Assembly (NCBI GenBank): GCA_002315765.1
Contig: DCIE01000028.1
Location: forward strand, 42,406-106,405
Direction of reading: 5' to 3'
Length of the DNA stretch: 64,000 nt
From: Ruminococcaceae bacterium UBA1734
GTDB lineage: Bacteria > Bacillota > Clostridia > Oscillospirales > Acutalibacteraceae
The position numbers were made by a program, and so were the translations under genes. Shown here piece by piece: positions 16,988 to 26,352 of this stretch; position 1 is the stretch's first letter; every line of letters begins with the position of its first letter. The notes under the pieces are model-generated. The model did no database searches. It was not told where the DNA came from and was given only the letters and a program-made list of their open reading frames with translations.

Positions 16988-17727
16988 TTATATAGCTTTG
17001 TTAAAACCTTTATTTTGCCGTTTCTGTCGCCCTTGATATTATTAAGTGTGTATTCGTCGGCGCCGAATTTAGCGGCTTCGTTTATAACATCTTCGGTTTC
17101 TCTTGTTGTAGAAATAATAATATAGGGCTGTTCCTCTACGGACTGATTAAAGGGGTTGGCAAAGTATATGTTGTTTACATTAAGCACTTCGCACTTAATA
17201 TCACCCTTGACGGGAGTGGAATTTTTAAGAATGCCTGTATTTATATTTTCGTCCCAATATGTATATATGATTCCCGTTCCGGAAATATAGGCATTTTTTA
17301 AAGCCTTTGCACAAATTGATTGCAAGCCTATTCTTTTTGCCGTAACTTCAAAAAAATTATTAAGTGCCTCGCTTATGGTATTTATTTCATCATTTCCGGG
17401 GTTGCCTGAAAATTTAAAACCCGAAATTCGCCTTTTAAGACCTTTTTTAAAATCGGTTTTCGGGTTGGCAATACCGTCTACACCGTATTCAATACTTGTA
17501 TTAGAACTTAAAATTTGAGAAAGCTTGTAATCGGCAATTCGCTTAATAACATTGTGGCGAATAAGTGGCCTTGAGTTGCCGAAATCAGCATTGTGCCATT
17601 GGTCGCCTATATAAAATCTCTCGTTAATTTTGCCTTGTTCATATAGTCCCTTTGTGCCTAAAGAGGATTTGAAATTTATTCCCTTTGTGTATTCGGAATA
17701 AATAGCCGATGGTTGTAAATTTATCAA
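16981..17727 (-). CDS. Phage portal protein, C-terminally shortened
   Basis: 248 residues from a TTG start (GGAGG 8 bases upstream). Recognised as a portal by NERFYIGDQWHNADFG, RPLIRHNVIKRIADYKLSQILS, the helical segment LQSICAKALKNAYISGTGI and the order of neighbours. Portals of this kind usually exceed 430 residues; here the protein stops after KVLTKLYKI, just where the second half would begin. The stop lies within an inverted repeat next to the GH10-like gene. A deletion that removed the 3' half plus the rest of a prophage is the simplest reading. It could also be a domesticated short form, since no internal frameshift or stop is seen. Confidence 0.75.
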   Translation of the reverse strand: MINLQPSAIYSEYTKGINFKSSLGTKGLYEQGKINERFYIGDQWHNADFGNSRPLIRHNVIKRIADYKLSQILSSNTSIEYGVDGIANPKTDFKKGLKRRISGFKFSGNPGNDEINTISEALNNFFEVTAKRIGLQSICAKALKNAYISGTGIIYTYWDENINTGILKNSTPVKGDIKCEVLNVNNIYFANPFNQSVEEQPYIIISTTRETEDVINEAAKFGADEYTLNNIKGDRNGKIKVLTKLYKI

Positions 17728-17794
17728 AATTTTTTCCTCCTTTTGAAACTGCCCCGAGGAAATCCCCGGGGTAGCTTGGAATTTTTAATTATTA

Positions 17795-18976
17795 TCAGGC
17801 TCCTGCAACAGTTACCTTGGCAATGGAAGAATTAGTAGATGCTAAACCGTCAACGGTAATTTTAGCAAAGTAGTAATAGATTCCTTCTTCAAGTGTTGTC
17901 GGAATGGTGAAGCTTGAGGAAGTTGCCGAAGCAACCTTAACGGCATTAGCGCCGTTAGCATCGGTACATGCATACCACTGGTAAGTAAGAGTTCCTGTGC
18001 TTGTGGCTGTAACCGAGATAGAACCTGAAATAGCGCCTTCGGTTACCGATTTGTCTTGAGGCTGTGCGGAAATGGTGATTTCAGGGGATAACCAAGCCCA
18101 AATAGCATCAAGACCGCTTTTCTTAACAAACACATCGTAGTAAATACGATAGTCAAACTTGTAAGCGTCGGCATCAATGTTCTGCTCGGGAGTAAATATT
18201 CTCATTTGCTCGGTCTTCTTAACAAGGTGAGCTCCCGACTTAGGACATACAAGCATATAAACCTCTCTTGCGGTGTTAAGAGGAACAAAACCACCTGCTG
18301 TGGTGTTGACAAAGGAATAAGCGGTTTTCATTCTTTCGGAAACAACCGGAATGAGGGCTACTCCGTTAATTGACTTAACCTTAAGATTAACTTCGCCCTG
18401 CTTAAAGTCGGAAATTGTTATAAGTCTTGAAATTTCGGTGCTGTTTTGTAGCTTTGCGTACATTGCGCTGTCAACAAAAGCAACCAACTCTTCGTCATAT
18501 CCCACCTTGCTTTGAACCTCATTAATAAGTTTGCAAAGAGCTTCATAAGGTTTTGTAATATCACCGTTAATAAGATTAGAACGGGTAGCGGCAAGGCCTG
18601 AAAGCTTTGAGAGTACATAGGCATCACATTCCGGAACAACCTTTGTTCTGACATATTCACCTAAGATTTTACCGGCAAGATTGGCAATGCCGGATTCGTC
18701 CATATCTTCACGGTCGATTTGTAAAGAACGGGCACGGTCCATAGACATAGTGTATGAACTGTTGCTGACGGTGATAGCACCTCTTGTAAAGCCCGTATCA
18801 CGGTTGTAGTCTGCAAGACCTTGGAAATCCACATCGGGAATAATAACGGTTTTTGCACCTACAAATTTAGTTTTTAAAGTGTTGTCGGCAAAAAAGCCGG
18901 TGGCACTTTTTTGTTCAAATACTTTGTCAAGTTCATCAGAGTATCTTGACGCATTTTCAATAGAATTAATTGGCAT
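17795..18976 (-). CDS. Major capsid protein (HK97-like) with C-terminal Ig-like domain
   Basis: 393 residues. Residues 1-300 look like an HK97-fold capsid protein without a long scaffold: VIIPDVDFQGLADYNRD, SMDRARSLQIDREDMDESG, the EYVRTKVVPECDAYVLSKL helix and YDVFVKKSGLDAIW. Residues ~302-393 (ISAQPQDKSVTEG, LTYQWYACTDANG, SSSFTIPTT) are a bacterial Ig-like domain. Ig-like decorations on phage capsids are known and proposed to bind mucus or glycans. The reading frame is intact and has a good ribosome binding site (AAGGAG). Placed between a small 80-residue gene and the portal, unlike the usual portal-before-capsid order. Confidence 0.85.
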   Translation of the reverse strand: MPINSIENASRYSDELDKVFEQKSATGFFADNTLKTKFVGAKTVIIPDVDFQGLADYNRDTGFTRGAITVSNSSYTMSMDRARSLQIDREDMDESGIANLAGKILGEYVRTKVVPECDAYVLSKLSGLAATRSNLINGDITKPYEALCKLINEVQSKVGYDEELVAFVDSAMYAKLQNSTEISRLITISDFKQGEVNLKVKSINGVALIPVVSERMKTAYSFVNTTAGGFVPLNTAREVYMLVCPKSGAHLVKKTEQMRIFTPEQNIDADAYKFDYRIYYDVFVKKSGLDAIWAWLSPEITISAQPQDKSVTEGAISGSISVTATSTGTLTYQWYACTDANGANAVKVASATSSSFTIPTTLEEGIYYYFAKITVDGLASTNSSIAKVTVAGA

Positions 18977-18995
18977 AAATTTTTCTCCTTAAATA

Positions 18996-19238
18996 TTATT
19001 TGCCCCATATTCCCTTTAAAAACTCCGAGCCTAAAGGGTCGAAACCCGAGGCTTCGGTACTGTTTTGGGAACCGGTGCTTTGATTTGCCTTGGCGAGATT
19101 TTCTTCTAAAGCCAGTCGGTCTTCTTCAAGTCCCGTAAGTAATTCTTCCACGGTTTTACCCGACTTTTCGGCTAAGGCTTTTAGTCTTAAAAGGTCATTA
19201 TCCTCAGGGACTTCGGTTTTTTTAATATTTTTTTCCAT
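18996..19238 (-). CDS. Small acidic phage protein, possible scaffold
   Basis: 80 residues, charged and helical with a coiled-coil-like centre (KTVEELLTGLEEDRLALEENLAKAN) and a flexible tail ending in PLGSEFLKGIWGK. Position immediately upstream of the capsid gene (19 bases) suggests a short scaffolding or capsid-assembly protein; length is below that of typical scaffolds. ATG with GGAGAAATT upstream. I do not recognise a family. Confidence 0.6.
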   Translation of the reverse strand: MEKNIKKTEVPEDNDLLRLKALAEKSGKTVEELLTGLEEDRLALEENLAKANQSTGSQNSTEASGFDPLGSEFLKGIWGK

Positions 19239-19247
19239 AATTTCTCC

Positions 19248-19445
19248 TTAAATATCGCTACCGTTATAGTTTAAAAAATCCAGATATTCTTTGTTTAGTT
19301 CGTTAAGGCTTTTTTCCTTTTGTGTACAGTGTTTTCCGTAAATTGCGGGAAACAAACCTCTTTTAACCCTGGGAAATATTAAACCCGATAAAAAACCGGT
19401 TATCAGAGAAAGAAAAAATATAATAATACAAAGCGCTACTGTCAT
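19248..19445 (-). CDS. Small membrane protein in phage module
   Basis: 65 residues from the ATG at 19445, which overlaps the terminase stop (ATGA) and has AGGAGG 9 bases upstream; the TTG at 19454 is too close to that site. One hydrophobic helix (residues 2-26, ALCIIIFFLSLITGFLSGLIF) with a charged tail. Not recognised. Membrane proteins are unusual between terminase and capsid genes. Confidence 0.65.
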   Translation of the reverse strand: MTVALCIIIFFLSLITGFLSGLIFPRVKRGLFPAIYGKHCTQKEKSLNELNKEYLDFLNYNGSDI

Positions 19446-20734
19446 AAACTCCAACCTCCTAAATAATTGTTGTTTTTTGGCTTTGTTTCCTTATGGGCGT
19501 CAGGTCGGAAGAACCTGACATCCTCAAAGGCATATCTAAGGGCATCGCAAAGGTGATTGTCGCAGTCCTTCGGCATTCTAAGACCGTTTTCGGACCTCTT
19601 TTCATCGTAAATATAGGTTGATAGTTCCCTAACGGTGTTAATGCAGGAAGGATTGACGATAATCTTATATTCGGAAATTTTGGCTATTCCGTTTAGTATG
19701 CTGTCCCGACCTTTGACCGAAGGAGTGATTCGGGAAATTCCCAGTCGCCTCAGGTCATCGTTGGACTTGGGCTCGGCGCAGTCGGCACGGATTTTTTCCT
19801 TTGCGTACCCTCTTTTGATGATTTCATTTGCAATATCGCAATTAAGCATTTTCTTTTTGTAAAATTCATCAAAAACATAAATCTGTTTGGTGATGGGGTT
19901 TACCTTAAAGGCAATAAATGCGGTAGGGTCGTTTGAGTATCCGTAGTCAAGTCCGTAAAAGTTTTTCCAAAGATGGCTTGTGTCGGGGGTGATTTCCACA
20001 ATTCCGGTTTGGAAGTTTTCATAGACAAGACCTTCGGATATGCCCCAATTTCCAAGACCTGCAACCTGATATTTTCTCGGGTTTTCATTTTTCATATTTT
20101 CAAAGACTTCTATATCGGTTTGGTCTAAGAATTCGTTGCAAAGGTAGTTGGTTGAAAAGGTATCACAGTTTGCTTTTTCCCCCTCAAAAAATCTTTTCTT
20201 AAGCCAGTGTGTTTCACTCCAGGGGTTGAATGTTATGGTGGTTTGTTTGAAAAGATTTTGTGGGATTTGTCCTCTGGGTACTGATAGGTCGAGTTTGATA
20301 AAGTCCTCTTTACTTGCAAGTTCAAAGGCCTCTTCTATCCAAACGAAATTAAGATAACCTTTTGGAACGGTGGTGGAGGCGAGTTTTAAAACATCGTCAA
20401 AGCCACGAAAAAGAATTTTTTGTCCTGTGGGTAAATAGGTCATTTCCATAGGAGAAACCGTATTGTACCAAAGGTGGGATACATTTAATTTTTCCTGAGC
20501 CCATTTAAGCTGGGCAAAGGTGCTGTCTCTGTGGGTGTTCATAACTTGGCGCACAACAAGAAGATTACTTTCTTTGTATTTCATTAGGCGAAAAATAAAG
20601 TTAAGCGCCGTGGTGGTGCTTTTCTTTGAGGCTTTTCCGCCCTTTAACACCCTGTACCTTTTTTTACAGTTCCAAAATTTTTCGTATCCGCCGCCTACAA
20701 TTTCGGAAATTTTAAGAAGGGATGTCGTCGACAA
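19442..20734 (-). CDS. Phage terminase large subunit
   Basis: 430 residues, full length, PBSX-like terminase. ATPase domain: deviant Walker A KGGKASKKS (31-39), adenine/coupling region, Walker B-like YLNFVWIEEAFEL. Nuclease domain: GLDYGYSNDPTAF, RADCAEPKS and DNHLCDALRYA supply the acidic metal-binding residues. It packages DNA into proheads. The TTG start overlaps the small subunit gene by 23 bases. Every expected catalytic motif is intact, so decay is not advanced. Confidence 0.92.
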   Translation of the reverse strand: MSTTSLLKISEIVGGGYEKFWNCKKRYRVLKGGKASKKSTTTALNFIFRLMKYKESNLLVVRQVMNTHRDSTFAQLKWAQEKLNVSHLWYNTVSPMEMTYLPTGQKILFRGFDDVLKLASTTVPKGYLNFVWIEEAFELASKEDFIKLDLSVPRGQIPQNLFKQTTITFNPWSETHWLKKRFFEGEKANCDTFSTNYLCNEFLDQTDIEVFENMKNENPRKYQVAGLGNWGISEGLVYENFQTGIVEITPDTSHLWKNFYGLDYGYSNDPTAFIAFKVNPITKQIYVFDEFYKKKMLNCDIANEIIKRGYAKEKIRADCAEPKSNDDLRRLGISRITPSVKGRDSILNGIAKISEYKIIVNPSCINTVRELSTYIYDEKRSENGLRMPKDCDNHLCDALRYAFEDVRFFRPDAHKETKPKNNNYLGGWSL

Positions 20735-20975
20735 TGGTAACCGCCCCTTCCTTAAAATCCGAGCCCGTACCCGACAAAATGCTGCGAAGCTCCTTTATGG
20801 CGGAAAGATCACCTGAAACTGCCTTTTTGTACAAGGCTATCAAAACTGCCGTCATTCTTGTGGGCTTTTTAATCTTAAAGCCCTGTTCTTTAAGCGAACT
20901 CACTTCGCAAATCGGTAGCCTTTCCTCAAGCAGGTAAGACAAAGCTTGTTTAAGCTCTTCCGAAGAGTCTTTCAT
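20712..20975 (-). CDS. Probable phage terminase small subunit
   Basis: 87 residues. Assigned from position directly before the large subunit and its helical, charged composition (TRMTAVLIALYKKAVSGDLSAIKELRSILSG, split as two helices). Shorter than typical small subunits (120-180), so it may lack part of the N-terminal DNA-binding domain. ATG with GGAAAGGA 11 bases upstream. It is the first gene of the phage module; a GC-rich hairpin CGGCG-N8-CGCCG lies about 40 bases before the start. Confidence 0.6.
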   Translation of the reverse strand: MKDSSEELKQALSYLLEERLPICEVSSLKEQGFKIKKPTRMTAVLIALYKKAVSGDLSAIKELRSILSGTGSDFKEGAVTIVDDIPS

Positions 20976-21088
20976 AGTTTAGATGTCCTTTCCGTAAGAT
21001 TTCGGCGTTTTTTCCCGCCGATGGTATATTACTCTATTAATTTGCGACATTCACCGACATAAAAACGAAATATTGTGAGTAATTTTTC

Positions 21089-21117
21089 TTGAAAAACAAA
21101 GGGAAATATAGTATAAT
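21089..21117 (+). promoter_or_regulatory. Promoter of the gtrA-PFL gene group
   Basis: TTGAAA (21089-21094), 17-base spacer, TATAAT (21112-21117), about 30 bases before the GtrA-like ATG. Confidence 0.7.
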
Positions 21118-21148
21118 TTTTTATGTATGTAGGAAAGAAGGGATATTG

Positions 21149-21592
21149 ATGGATAGACTGTTGGAAATTATTAAAACTTTGCTTAATAAATACCGTGAAA
21201 TAATAAGTTATTTAATAGTAGGGGGACTTACCACAGTTGTAAGTATGGCTACATATTATTTATGTGTATTTACCTTTTTAAACCCTAAAAATCCTTTTGA
21301 ATTGCAGGTTGCAAATGTAATTTCATGGGTTTTTGCCGTTGCATTTGCCTATATTACAAACAGAAAGTTCGTTTTCAAAAGTAAGGAAAAGAATTTTCTT
21401 AAGGAAACCTTTTCTTTCGTATCCTCAAGGGTGGGAACCCTGTTAATTGATATGTTGCTTATGTTTTTAATCGTTTCGGTTGGAAATATGAACGACAAAA
21501 TTGCAAAAATATTAGTTCAGATAGTTGTGATAGTATTAAATTATGTATTTGCCAAATTTTTTGTTTTTAGAAAGGAAAGCGAGGGTAAATAA
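21149..21592 (+). CDS. GtrA family membrane protein
   Basis: 147 residues from the ATG at 21149 (AAGAAGGGA upstream; the frame extends 20 codons into the promoter). Four membrane helices with GtrA features: ISYLIVGGLTTVVSMATYY, FAYITNRKFVFKSK and LNYVFAKFFVFRK. Family members are thought to help move lipid-linked sugars during cell-surface glycosylation. No glycosyltransferase is adjacent, so its partner is unknown. Confidence 0.9.
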   Translation: MDRLLEIIKTLLNKYREIISYLIVGGLTTVVSMATYYLCVFTFLNPKNPFELQVANVISWVFAVAFAYITNRKFVFKSKEKNFLKETFSFVSSRVGTLLIDMLLMFLIVSVGNMNDKIAKILVQIVVIVLNYVFAKFFVFRKESEGK

Positions 21593-21596
21593 GTAA

Positions 21597-22028
21597 ATGA
21601 AAGATTATAAGAAAAGTGCTAAAATAACCCTTTACATTACATATTTGCTTATGTTTTTGTTGGTGGTATTTGCTGTGGTTTTGCCTTATGGTACTACTTG
21701 GTATGTGGATACTATGGGCAGACCTGAAGACCTGGCAAGGGTGGTAATGCTAACTTGTTATCCTTGTGTTCCTTTAGCCGCTATTGCACTTATATCCTTA
21801 AAGAGATTTGTTAAGAATATTATTAATGACAGTATAGCCACAAGGGAAAATATGAAAAATCTAAAAGCACTTTGTTATTGTTGCATTATTGCCGGTGGAA
21901 TAATGTTGGCGGCAGGACATTTTTATATGCCGTTTTTTATTTCAAGCGGCTCGGCGCTTTTTTGCGGAGTGGTGATAAAGGCGGTATATGATGCTCTTGC
22001 AAATTATGTTTCAAAAAAGGAAGGTTGA
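21597..22028 (+). CDS. DUF2975-like membrane protein
   Basis: 143 residues with four membrane helices (about 12-32, 50-68, 90-108, 114-132). The layout, with a cytoplasmic loop FVKNIINDSIATRENMKNL before CYCCIIAGGIML, resembles DUF2975 proteins, which are often next to a small HTH regulator. None is present here. It is tightly packed (4 bases after gtrA-like, ATG/TTG overlap region with the ACT gene). Function unknown. Confidence 0.65.
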   Translation: MKDYKKSAKITLYITYLLMFLLVVFAVVLPYGTTWYVDTMGRPEDLARVVMLTCYPCVPLAAIALISLKRFVKNIINDSIATRENMKNLKALCYCCIIAGGIMLAAGHFYMPFFISSGSALFCGVVIKAVYDALANYVSKKEG

Positions 22029-22033
22029 TATTT

Positions 22034-22303
22034 ATGCGTACAGTGGTAACAGTAATCGGTAAGGATGCCGTTGGAATTATTGCAAAGGTTAGTGAAATTT
22101 GTTCTGACAAGAATGCAAATATAATAGATATAACTCAATCGGTAATGCAGGAGATTTTCGTAATGGTAATGCTTACCGACATTTCAGATATTAATTGTTC
22201 TTTTTCCGATTTTAAAGAGGAGTTAAAGCAAATAGGAACACAAAAGGGCCTTGATGTTCGTGTTATTCACGAAGATGTTTTTAACTCTATGCATAGAATT
22301 TAA
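22034..22303 (+). CDS. ACT domain protein (UPF0237)
   Basis: 89 residues from the ATG at 22034 (GGAAGG 9 bases upstream). A single ACT domain: [21 protein letters not shown], then [22 protein letters not shown]. It is paired with the PFL gene 11 bases downstream, a conserved pair in many Firmicutes. Probably a small amino-acid-sensing subunit; ligand unknown. Confidence 0.92.
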   Translation: MRTVVTVIGKDAVGIIAKVSEICSDKNANIIDITQSVMQEIFVMVMLTDISDINCSFSDFKEELKQIGTQKGLDVRVIHEDVFNSMHRI

Positions 22304-22314
22304 GGTGGACAATA

Positions 22315-23673
22315 ATGCTTAATATTAATGAAATTATTGAAACCGTCAGTATGTTTGAGCAGGAAAATCTTGATGTAAGAACCGTTACAATGGGAATTTC
22401 TTTGCTTGACTGTGCCGATTCCGATATAGAAAAATCCTGTCAAAAGGTATATGACAAGATTTTGAAAAAAGCAGGAAATTTGGTTAAAACCGTAAACGAG
22501 ATAGAATGTGAATACGGTATTCCCATTATTAATAAAAGAATTTCGGTTACACCCATTTCAATGCTTGTTGCCGCTTCCGGAGGAGACCCGGTTTTATATG
22601 CCAAAACCTTGCAAAAGGCGGCGGATAAGACGGGAGTAAACTTTATCGGCGGATTTTCGGCTCTTGTGCATAAGGGATTTTCGGCAGGAGACAGAGAACT
22701 AATAAAGGCAATTCCGAGGGCTTTGGCGGAAACCTCTAATATTTGTGCATCGGTTAATATCGGTTCTACTAAATCGGGAATTAATATGGATGCAGTGAAG
22801 CTGATGGGTGAGGTTGTTAAAGAATCGGCTGAGCTTACAAAGGGCAATAACTGTATAGGTCCTGCAAAATTGGTGGTGCTTTGTAATGCTCCCGAGGATA
22901 ACCCTTTTATGGCAGGTGCTTTTCACGGTGTAGGTGAGCCTGACTGTGTAATCCATGTGGGAGTTTCCGGTCCGGGAGTTGTACAATCGGCAATAAAGAA
23001 ACATCCCGATGCGGATTTCGGTCAACTTGCCGAGGTAATAAAGCGTACTGCATTTAAGATAACCCGTATGGGACAACTTGTGGGAAGTGTGGCATCAAGC
23101 AGACTTGGTGTTCCTTTCGGAATAGTGGATTTGTCCCTTGCTCCTACTCCTGCTGTGGGGGATTCGGTTGCGAGAATTCTTGAGGAAATGGGACTTGAAC
23201 AGTGCGGAATTCACGGCACAACAGCCGCACTTGCAATGCTTAATGATGCCGTTAAAAAGGGCGGAGTTATGGCTTCTTCCTCGGTTGGCGGACTTTCGGG
23301 TGCATTTATTCCCGTTTCGGAGGATGCGGGAATGATAGAGGCGGCGAGAAACGGAACATTGACAATCCAAAAATTAGAGGCAATGACCGCCGTTTGTTCG
23401 GTGGGACTTGATATGATAGTTTTACCGGGAAAAACTCCTGCTCATGTGATTTCGGCTATTATTGCCGATGAGGCGGCAATAGGAATGGTTAACACAAAGA
23501 CAACTGCCGTAAGGGTAATTCCGGCTATCGGCAAGGATGTAGGCGAGGAATTGGAGTTTGGCGGACTTTTAGGCTCGGGACCTGTAATGGATATTGATTT
23601 GAGCAAGAGCTCAAAGTCGTTTATTGACCGAGGCGGTCGAATTCCGGCACCTATGCAGAGTCTTAAGAATTAA
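22315..23673 (+). CDS. PFL family protein (UPF0210/DUF711)
   Basis: 452 residues, the normal length. Recognised from the N-terminal [34 protein letters not shown], split here as family-typical segments, from [17 protein letters not shown], and from the C-terminal [14 protein letters not shown]. The fold is related to the pyruvate formate-lyase barrel, but there is no glycyl-radical motif, and the activity is unknown. Coupled with the UPF0237 ACT protein. The following gene starts 5 bases on. Confidence 0.92.
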   Translation: MLNINEIIETVSMFEQENLDVRTVTMGISLLDCADSDIEKSCQKVYDKILKKAGNLVKTVNEIECEYGIPIINKRISVTPISMLVAASGGDPVLYAKTLQKAADKTGVNFIGGFSALVHKGFSAGDRELIKAIPRALAETSNICASVNIGSTKSGINMDAVKLMGEVVKESAELTKGNNCIGPAKLVVLCNAPEDNPFMAGAFHGVGEPDCVIHVGVSGPGVVQSAIKKHPDADFGQLAEVIKRTAFKITRMGQLVGSVASSRLGVPFGIVDLSLAPTPAVGDSVARILEEMGLEQCGIHGTTAALAMLNDAVKKGGVMASSSVGGLSGAFIPVSEDAGMIEAARNGTLTIQKLEAMTAVCSVGLDMIVLPGKTPAHVISAIIADEAAIGMVNTKTTAVRVIPAIGKDVGEELEFGGLLGSGPVMDIDLSKSSKSFIDRGGRIPAPMQSLKN

Positions 23674-23678
23674 CCGCA

Positions 23679-24008
23679 ATGAGGATAAAGGGAATAAAAA
23701 AAGGCGACATAATTCTTATTTCATCAGTTGTTATTTTGGTGTTTATCGGCTTTTCACTTTCGCTTTTTTTAAGAAAAAGCGGTAAGACCGTAACCGTAAA
23801 AGAGAATAACAAAACGGTTTATTTCGGTGATATTTCGCAAGATAAAACCCTAAAATTAACCCATAATACCCTTGTTGTAAAAGACGGCAAGGCGTATATG
23901 GAATGTTCCGATTGTAAGAATCAAATTTGCGTATTGACGGGAAAAATCGAAAAATCCGGGGAGAGCATTGTATGTTTGCCAAACAAGGTGATAGTAAGTA
24001 TAGAATAA
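23679..24008 (+). CDS. NusG domain II-containing membrane protein
   Basis: 109 residues: one N-terminal membrane helix (about 11-31) then a NusG-II beta domain with a conserved cysteine set (CSDCKNQICV, SIVCLPNKVIV). Such proteins are usually encoded next to a Gx transporter gene, as here, in clusters linked to quinone/isoprenoid or flavin (FMN) attachment functions. Overlaps the next gene by 37 bases. Confidence 0.85.
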   Translation: MRIKGIKKGDIILISSVVILVFIGFSLSLFLRKSGKTVTVKENNKTVYFGDISQDKTLKLTHNTLVVKDGKAYMECSDCKNQICVLTGKIEKSGESIVCLPNKVIVSIE

Positions 24009-24496
24009 AAGAACTTTGTATTTACGGTATTTTGTCTGCTCTTTGCCTTATTTTCGGCTTTGTGGAGAGTATGATACCTTTTTCGGCAATAGCACCGGGG
24101 GTTAAACTCGGACTTGCAAATTCTTTGGTGCTGGTGCTTATATTTGCCGATGATATAAAGGGTGCGTTTTTTGTAAATATAGTGAGGATATTATTATCTT
24201 CTTTGCTTTTCGGCTCGGCTTTGTCCCTTTTGTTTTCTTTTTGCGGGGGAATAATATCATTGACTGTTTCGTGGCTGTTTAAGAAAACCGATAAATTTTC
24301 TTTTGTGGGCATTGGTATAATAGGCGGAGTCGTCCATAATACGGTGCAGTTGATTGTAGCTTATTTTGTTTGCGATATAAAAGTATTTTGGTATTTGCCC
24401 ATACTTATTGCTTCGGGCGGAGTAAGTGGTGGTATTATCGGAATAATATCACAAATTATTTTTAAAAGAATAAAATATAAAGGTAAAAAAATCTAA
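23972..24496 (+). CDS. Gx transporter family protein (HepS-I-like)
   Basis: 174 residues from the ATG at 23972 (GGGGAG 8 bases upstream). Five or so membrane helices with GILSALCLIFGFVESMIP and PGVKLGLANSLVLVLIF typical of the family often annotated heptaprenyl diphosphate synthase component I. The sequence is a membrane transporter of the ECF-S type rather than a synthase. Pairs with the NusG-II gene it overlaps. Confidence 0.87.
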   Translation: MFAKQGDSKYRIKELCIYGILSALCLIFGFVESMIPFSAIAPGVKLGLANSLVLVLIFADDIKGAFFVNIVRILLSSLLFGSALSLLFSFCGGIISLTVSWLFKKTDKFSFVGIGIIGGVVHNTVQLIVAYFVCDIKVFWYLPILIASGGVSGGIIGIISQIIFKRIKYKGKKI

Positions 24497-24510
24497 AGGA
24501 GTTTAGATAT

Positions 24511-26352
24511 ATGTGTGGCTTTGTAGGCTTTACAAACGGTATTAAGGATGAGGGAACGGTTCTCGAAAAAATGATGAACCGTATTATCCACAGAGGTCCT
24601 GATTCACAGGGAAAATTTGTTGACGGAAATATTGCTTTGGGCTTTAGAAGACTTAGTATTATTGACCTCGCCGAGGGCGACCAGCCAATGTTTAATGAGG
24701 ACAAAACAAAGGTGCTTGTTTTTAACGGCGAAATATATAATTTTAAGGACCTCAGAGAAGAACTGTTAAAAGCAGGGCATACCTTTACAAACAATTCCGA
24801 TAGTGAGGTATTAATCCACGGCTATGAACAATGGGGCGAAACCCTTGTGGATAAACTTCGCGGTATGTTTGCTTTTGTAATATACGATAGGGCAAGCGGT
24901 ACGGTATTCGGTGCAAGAGATATGTTCGGAATAAAGCCGTTTTACTATGCTAATATGAACGGAAACTTTATTTTCGGTTCTGAAATAAAGGCTTTCCTTG
25001 ACCACCCCGAGTTTAAAAAAGAACTTAACGAAGAAGCCTTGGGACATTATTTGTCGTTTCAGTATTCTCCTACGGAAGAAACCTTCTTTAAAAATGTTTA
25101 TAAGCTTCCCCCGGCACATTGTTTCACCTATAAAAACGGCAGAATGTATAAGAGAAGATATTGGAAGCCTGAATTTAATGAAACAAGCGGAGTGCTGGAG
25201 TATTTTGCGGATAAGACCGATGAGGCTGTAAGAGAATCGGTAAAGGCTCATAAAATTGCCGATGTTGAGGTTGGTTCCTTCCTTTCAAGCGGTATAGATT
25301 CAAGTTATATTGCCGAGGCGGCAAATGTTGATAAAACCTTTACGGTGGGCTTTGAAAGCAACGACGGAGACAGATATAACGAAATCCATTTTGCAAAAGA
25401 CTTTGCCGATACAATAAAGGTCGAAAACATTTCAAAGGTTATCACTCCCACAGAATACTGGGATACCTTTCCTAAAATTCAGTATCACATGGACGAGCCT
25501 TTGGCAGACCCTGCGGCTATCGCACTTTATTTTGTGAGTAACCTTGCAAGTCAGTATGTTAAGGTGGTTATGTCGGGAGAGGGTGCCGACGAGCTTTTCG
25601 GCGGATATAGAATTTATGAGGAACCTATAACCCTTACGGCATACGATAAACTTCCCTTTGCTGTCAGACGGCTTGTTTCTAAAATATGTGAAAACCTACC
25701 TCAAAAGCACGGCATAAATTATCTTGTTCGCCGTGGTAAAACCATTGAGGAAAGATTTATAGGCAACGCAAAGATTTTCTCTAAAAAGGAAAGAGATTTA
25801 CTCTTGAAAAGCGAGATTGCAAGGTCGGCTGATGAGCCTGAAATTCTTTGTAAAAAGTTTTATGACGAGGTTAAGGATAAAGATGATATTACCAAGATGC
25901 AATATCTTGATATAAATATGTGGCTTATGGGAGATATCCTCTTAAAGGCGGATAAGACAAGCATGGCAAACTCTCTTGAACTTAGAGTGCCCTTCCTTGA
26001 TAGAAATGTAATGGCTTTGGCACAAACAATTCCGCTTAATTGCCGAGTTAATACCAAGACTACCAAGTTAGCCCTCAGAAAGGCTGCCGAAAAGACACTG
26101 CCAAAGAGAACAGCCACAAAGGATAAGTTGGGCTTCCCTGTACCTATAAGAGAATGGCTTAAAGAGGACGGGTATTATAATAAGGTAAAAGCGGAATTTA
26201 CTTCCGATTATGCCAATCTTTATTTTGATACAAATGCTTTGGTTAAACTTCTTGATAATCATAGAGCAGGAAAGGCTGACCTTAGCCGAAAAATTTGGAC
26301 AGTTTATACTTTTCTTGTTTGGTATAAGGAATTTTTTATAAAGGGAAATTGA
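24511..26352 (+). CDS. asnB: Asparagine synthase (glutamine-hydrolysing)
   Basis: 613 residues. Class II glutaminase domain with the catalytic Cys2 (MCGFVGF), HRGPDSQG and NGEIYNF; synthetase domain with PP-loop SSGIDSS (about 254-260), GEGADELFGGY and the C-terminal DKTSMANSLELRVPFLD. Makes Asn from Asp, Gln and ATP. Good AAAGGAG ribosome binding site. The length and motifs are those of functional AsnB. Confidence 0.95.
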   Translation: MCGFVGFTNGIKDEGTVLEKMMNRIIHRGPDSQGKFVDGNIALGFRRLSIIDLAEGDQPMFNEDKTKVLVFNGEIYNFKDLREELLKAGHTFTNNSDSEVLIHGYEQWGETLVDKLRGMFAFVIYDRASGTVFGARDMFGIKPFYYANMNGNFIFGSEIKAFLDHPEFKKELNEEALGHYLSFQYSPTEETFFKNVYKLPPAHCFTYKNGRMYKRRYWKPEFNETSGVLEYFADKTDEAVRESVKAHKIADVEVGSFLSSGIDSSYIAEAANVDKTFTVGFESNDGDRYNEIHFAKDFADTIKVENISKVITPTEYWDTFPKIQYHMDEPLADPAAIALYFVSNLASQYVKVVMSGEGADELFGGYRIYEEPITLTAYDKLPFAVRRLVSKICENLPQKHGINYLVRRGKTIEERFIGNAKIFSKKERDLLLKSEIARSADEPEILCKKFYDEVKDKDDITKMQYLDINMWLMGDILLKADKTSMANSLELRVPFLDRNVMALAQTIPLNCRVNTKTTKLALRKAAEKTLPKRTATKDKLGFPVPIREWLKEDGYYNKVKAEFTSDYANLYFDTNALVKLLDNHRAGKADLSRKIWTVYTFLVWYKEFFIKGN

